Positions 33,238 to 35,168 of a stretch of 35,168 nucleotides of DNA are shown here, piece by piece. This DNA is from Pseudobdellovibrionaceae bacterium. GTDB taxonomy: Bacteria; Bdellovibrionota; Bdellovibrionia; Bdellovibrionales; UBA1609. The notes under the pieces are model-generated. The model did not search any database. It saw only the letters and a program-made list of their open reading frames with translations, and was not told where the DNA came from. The DNA lies in the NCBI GenBank assembly GCA_025354795.1, contig JANXMF010000205.1:1-35168 (forward strand). Reading direction: 5' to 3'. Every line of letters starts with the position of its first letter. Position 1 is the stretch's first letter. The position numbers and the translations under genes are program-made.

Positions 33238-34860
33238 TTAATATTTAAAATTAACTCGAAGAGTTGCGCCACAGTCAATGACGGCAACATGGTTTCCAAT
33301 TTCCTTGCCGAACTCTGGATAAAAAACAGCATGCTGCAGTTTCATCGCGGTTGAGGCACTCAGCAAAACTTTCCCGCCGGTGAAATCGAGGCCAAGCTCC
33401 TGGTCTGAGCGGCGCTCGGGTAGTACTGATGGATGAAAATAGAGATGCGCCCGCGCGCTCTTGAAAGGGCCGGCGATGACGTCATCTATTATTAAACTAT
33501 GTTCATTTATAGTCCAGGTTCGTGTATGCACCGGGCGTCCGCGCAACCGAAGGTAACCGTTGTGCGAAGCTTGCAGGATATATTCTCCGTGTTGAACCTG
33601 GCTACAGACCAAGACACGCGCTCGCGCGCGACGCGCGACGCGAAAGCGTGACCACACCTCTGAGGAGTTCTTGCCATTGATGCAAACCGTGTTGTGGCTG
33701 GGCGTACCCCGCTGCCAGTCGCGCAGGGTTTGATCCCAGTAAGAAGAGGTCCCGGAATTGACCACCAATCTTTGGCCCTTGAGTGAGAACTCAAAACTCA
33801 GGGTATCGGCATGGGCATGGCCTGGTAATTCGTCGGGCCCGATGGCGCCAACGTCAGCTAACAAAACCGCATCGCCAACTGCGATGCGTATGTAGCCACT
33901 TTCACCAAGACTCACGAGTCCCTGCGGCAGAGTCGCAACTGTGAGCTCTAACTTTTTGCCATATTCAAGCAATTCACCGGGCGTCGCCGCAATTCCAAAC
34001 GCCGCGTCGTTGAAAAACGCCAGCTGTCCGTCAGGGTGAGCCATGACCTGCGCCCAATAAAGCATTCGCCCTGCGGTTTCAGTCCACAGCGCGAGGGCTG
34101 GGTCGAGACTTGGAAATTCGCGCTGGCGTACGATTTCAATCAACTCCAAAAGATCTTGGGTCATAATCGCGTGATACATCGGCGAGCGTTCAAAATGCCC
34201 GCCGTCTTTTAACACCTGGATCGGAATCTCACGCTTTAAAATAGCGACACCCCTGCGCAGCCAATGCTGGGCCTCATCGCCGGAAAAGTAGAGTCCACAA
34301 AAAATTAGCGCTTTGGCATTGGCCCACAAATGATTGCCGCCGAGATGGGTTTCGAGCGAAGCCCATAAATAACGGGCTTGCACCGCCAGAGAATCGTCAA
34401 AGTTCGAGGGCTGGCATTTGAACCGCCACTGCCACTTGATCCAGTTGACCACGCGTAGTGAGATCGGATAGGCCTCCCAGCCCACGCCTCCGCCTTGCCA
34501 GGGATTTTGCTGAATCCATAGGCGCAGCAGATCTTGGTGCCAGACGATGCGGAGGGAGGCGTCGCTGGCGTCGAGATCATCGAAGTAATGCAAATTAAAC
34601 AGTGCGAGCGGATCATATTTGGGATCATTCCAGGTTGCAGGAGAATTGAGCTGGAGAGACTGGCCCAAGAAACCAAATGTACGCGGTCCGATTAGTGACC
34701 GGGCTTTGCCGGGACAACGAACACTCAAGGAAAGCAACACCGGCGGCGTCGGATTGGTCTTAATTCGTGGCTTATGAACTTTACGACGTATCCGGCTGAA
34801 GATTTGCGCCATTTTTAAGTGGCGGATAGTGTGAAAATAAAGTTGTCCGCGTTGAATCAT
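33238..34860 (-). CDS. Heparinase II/III family protein (alginate-lyase-like)
   Basis: The 540-residue protein has the (alpha/alpha) toroid plus beta-sandwich layout of this family. NHLWANAKAL is at 176-185, GGHFERSPMYH at 220-230 with a candidate Tyr/His active site, and HAHADTLSFEF at 348-358, which holds metal or catalytic His residues at the sandwich entrance. SGTSSYW and GTPSHNTVCING follow. Family members cleave uronic acid-containing polysaccharides by elimination, which fits a glycan carrying GalNAcA. No signal peptide is evident (the N-terminus is basic), so a cytoplasmic role or another export route is possible. The stop codon of the preceding gene overlaps a GAGGA that serves as ribosome binding site about nine bases before the ATG at 34860. 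Confidence 0.85.
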   Translation of the reverse strand: MIQRGQLYFHTIRHLKMAQIFSRIRRKVHKPRIKTNPTPPVLLSLSVRCPGKARSLIGPRTFGFLGQSLQLNSPATWNDPKYDPLALFNLHYFDDLDASDASLRIVWHQDLLRLWIQQNPWQGGGVGWEAYPISLRVVNWIKWQWRFKCQPSNFDDSLAVQARYLWASLETHLGGNHLWANAKALIFCGLYFSGDEAQHWLRRGVAILKREIPIQVLKDGGHFERSPMYHAIMTQDLLELIEIVRQREFPSLDPALALWTETAGRMLYWAQVMAHPDGQLAFFNDAAFGIAATPGELLEYGKKLELTVATLPQGLVSLGESGYIRIAVGDAVLLADVGAIGPDELPGHAHADTLSFEFSLKGQRLVVNSGTSSYWDQTLRDWQRGTPSHNTVCINGKNSSEVWSRFRVARRARARVLVCSQVQHGEYILQASHNGYLRLRGRPVHTRTWTINEHSLIIDDVIAGPFKSARAHLYFHPSVLPERRSDQELGLDFTGGKVLLSASTAMKLQHAVFYPEFGKEIGNHVAVIDCGATLRVNFKY

Positions 34861-34872
34861 GGGTGGTTATCC

Positions 34873-35168
34873 TCAACCGGCACGGGCGATTGGTACGGGC
34901 TCGTCTTTAACCTTGTAGAGCTTCAGGAATTCGCGATAGCTGGGTGAATCGGGTGAGTAAAAACGAATTCCCAGCGGAATCGGATCCAGACTCTTAAGCA
35001 CACCGTGGTGGTTGAGTAGAGCATTGAATTCGGTTATCAGTTCGGTGCGCGCGGAGGCGTAAGTCGAGGCTTCGGTGAACACCATCATGATCGTGTACGC
35101 ACCAAACAAGTGGCATTTATTGGGAGTGTCGAGGCCCTTAATGATTTCGGCGAAGTCAGTGATGAAAG
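34873..35168 (-). CDS. Unrecognised protein, C-terminal fragment
   Basis: This is the last 97 or so residues of a gene that enters from the right edge; the frame is open to the window end. I do not recognise the family. The visible part reads as a soluble mixed alpha/beta protein, with TPNKCHLFGAYTIMMVFTEAS, a basic/acidic helix (ARTELITEFNALLNHHG) and a tail YREFLKLYKVKDEPVPIARAG. It lies 12 bases upstream of the heparinase-family gene on the same strand, so the two are almost surely co-transcribed. A TTG at 35109 could act as a start, but the continuous open frame upstream argues for a longer gene. Confidence 0.6.
   Translation of the reverse strand, partial: FITDFAEIIKGLDTPNKCHLFGAYTIMMVFTEASTYASARTELITEFNALLNHHGVLKSLDPIPLGIRFYSPDSPSYREFLKLYKVKDEPVPIARAG

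Overview
The window is a polysaccharide (O-antigen, capsule or exopolysaccharide) biosynthesis locus from a Gram-negative-type bacterium with GC content around the mid-50s. The evidence is a Wzx-like flippase, a Wzy-like polymerase or ligase, a Wzz/Wzc-type co-polymerase kinase, five or six glycosyltransferases, nucleotide-sugar enzymes and many decorating enzymes. A deltaproteobacterial or Bdellovibrio-like host is possible, but the sequence alone does not settle it. I see no rRNA, tRNA, CRISPR array, insertion sequence or phage gene. Coding density is very high: no gene-free stretch exceeds about 170 bases.

Layout. (1) 1-1209, minus: the N-terminus of an ABC-F ATPase, preceded by a LegB-type 4,6-dehydratase. 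(2) 1313-3489, plus: an ElyC/SanA-like DUF218 protein, a short remnant-like beta-helix protein and a WbpP/TviC UDP-GlcNAc 4-epimerase; convergent with these is a short SLBB membrane protein (3506-4003). (3) 4123-7490, plus: a WbpO/TviB UDP-HexNAc 6-dehydrogenase, a WbuB-like GT4 and a NodB deacetylase. (4) 10753-7468, minus: a LegC-type aminotransferase, a Wzy-like protein and a GNAT. (5) 10855-15710, plus: a NeuD-type acyltransferase, a GT-A transferase, a PtmE-like CBS/nucleotidyltransferase, a CMP-nonulosonate synthetase and a 492-residue protein I do not recognise. (6) 18629-15665, minus: two methyltransferases and a GT-B transferase with a K-x-H-P motif. (7) 18798-22140, plus: Wzx, a second deacetylase and a methyltransferase. 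(8) 25940-22113, minus: an AsnB-like amidotransferase, a methyltransferase and a GT4. (9) 26092-33072, plus: a DUF4910-like metallo-aminopeptidase homolog, a GT4, a two-domain dehydrogenase/oxidoreductase and a Wzc-like protein. (10) 35168-33238, minus: the end of an unrecognised gene, then a heparinase II/III family protein.

How it fits together. WbpP plus WbpO would supply UDP-GalNAcA, as in the Vi antigen and Pseudomonas O6 pathways. The AsnB-like protein could amidate that uronic acid. LegB, LegC, NeuD, PtmE and the CMP-synthetase are most of a legionaminic-acid-type nonulosonic acid pathway. The hydrolysing 2-epimerase (NeuC/LegG) and the condensing synthase (NeuB/LegI) are not in the window. 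Glycosyltransferases would build the repeat unit, Wzx would flip it, Wzy would polymerise it and the Wzc-like protein would set chain length or export. Deacetylases, methyltransferases, acetyltransferases and the heparinase-family protein would modify or trim the glycan. No initiating polyprenyl-phosphate sugar transferase, full-length Wza or Wzb is seen.

Genes sit in short blocks that alternate in strand. Within blocks the genes are tightly coupled, with eight ATGA overlaps and one TAATG. At three convergent block ends the coding sequences overlap.

The spacers at 2297-2454, 4004-4122, 25941-26091, 30678-30744 and 33073-33237 show no gene, and apart from a -10-like box at 2442 no convincing signal.
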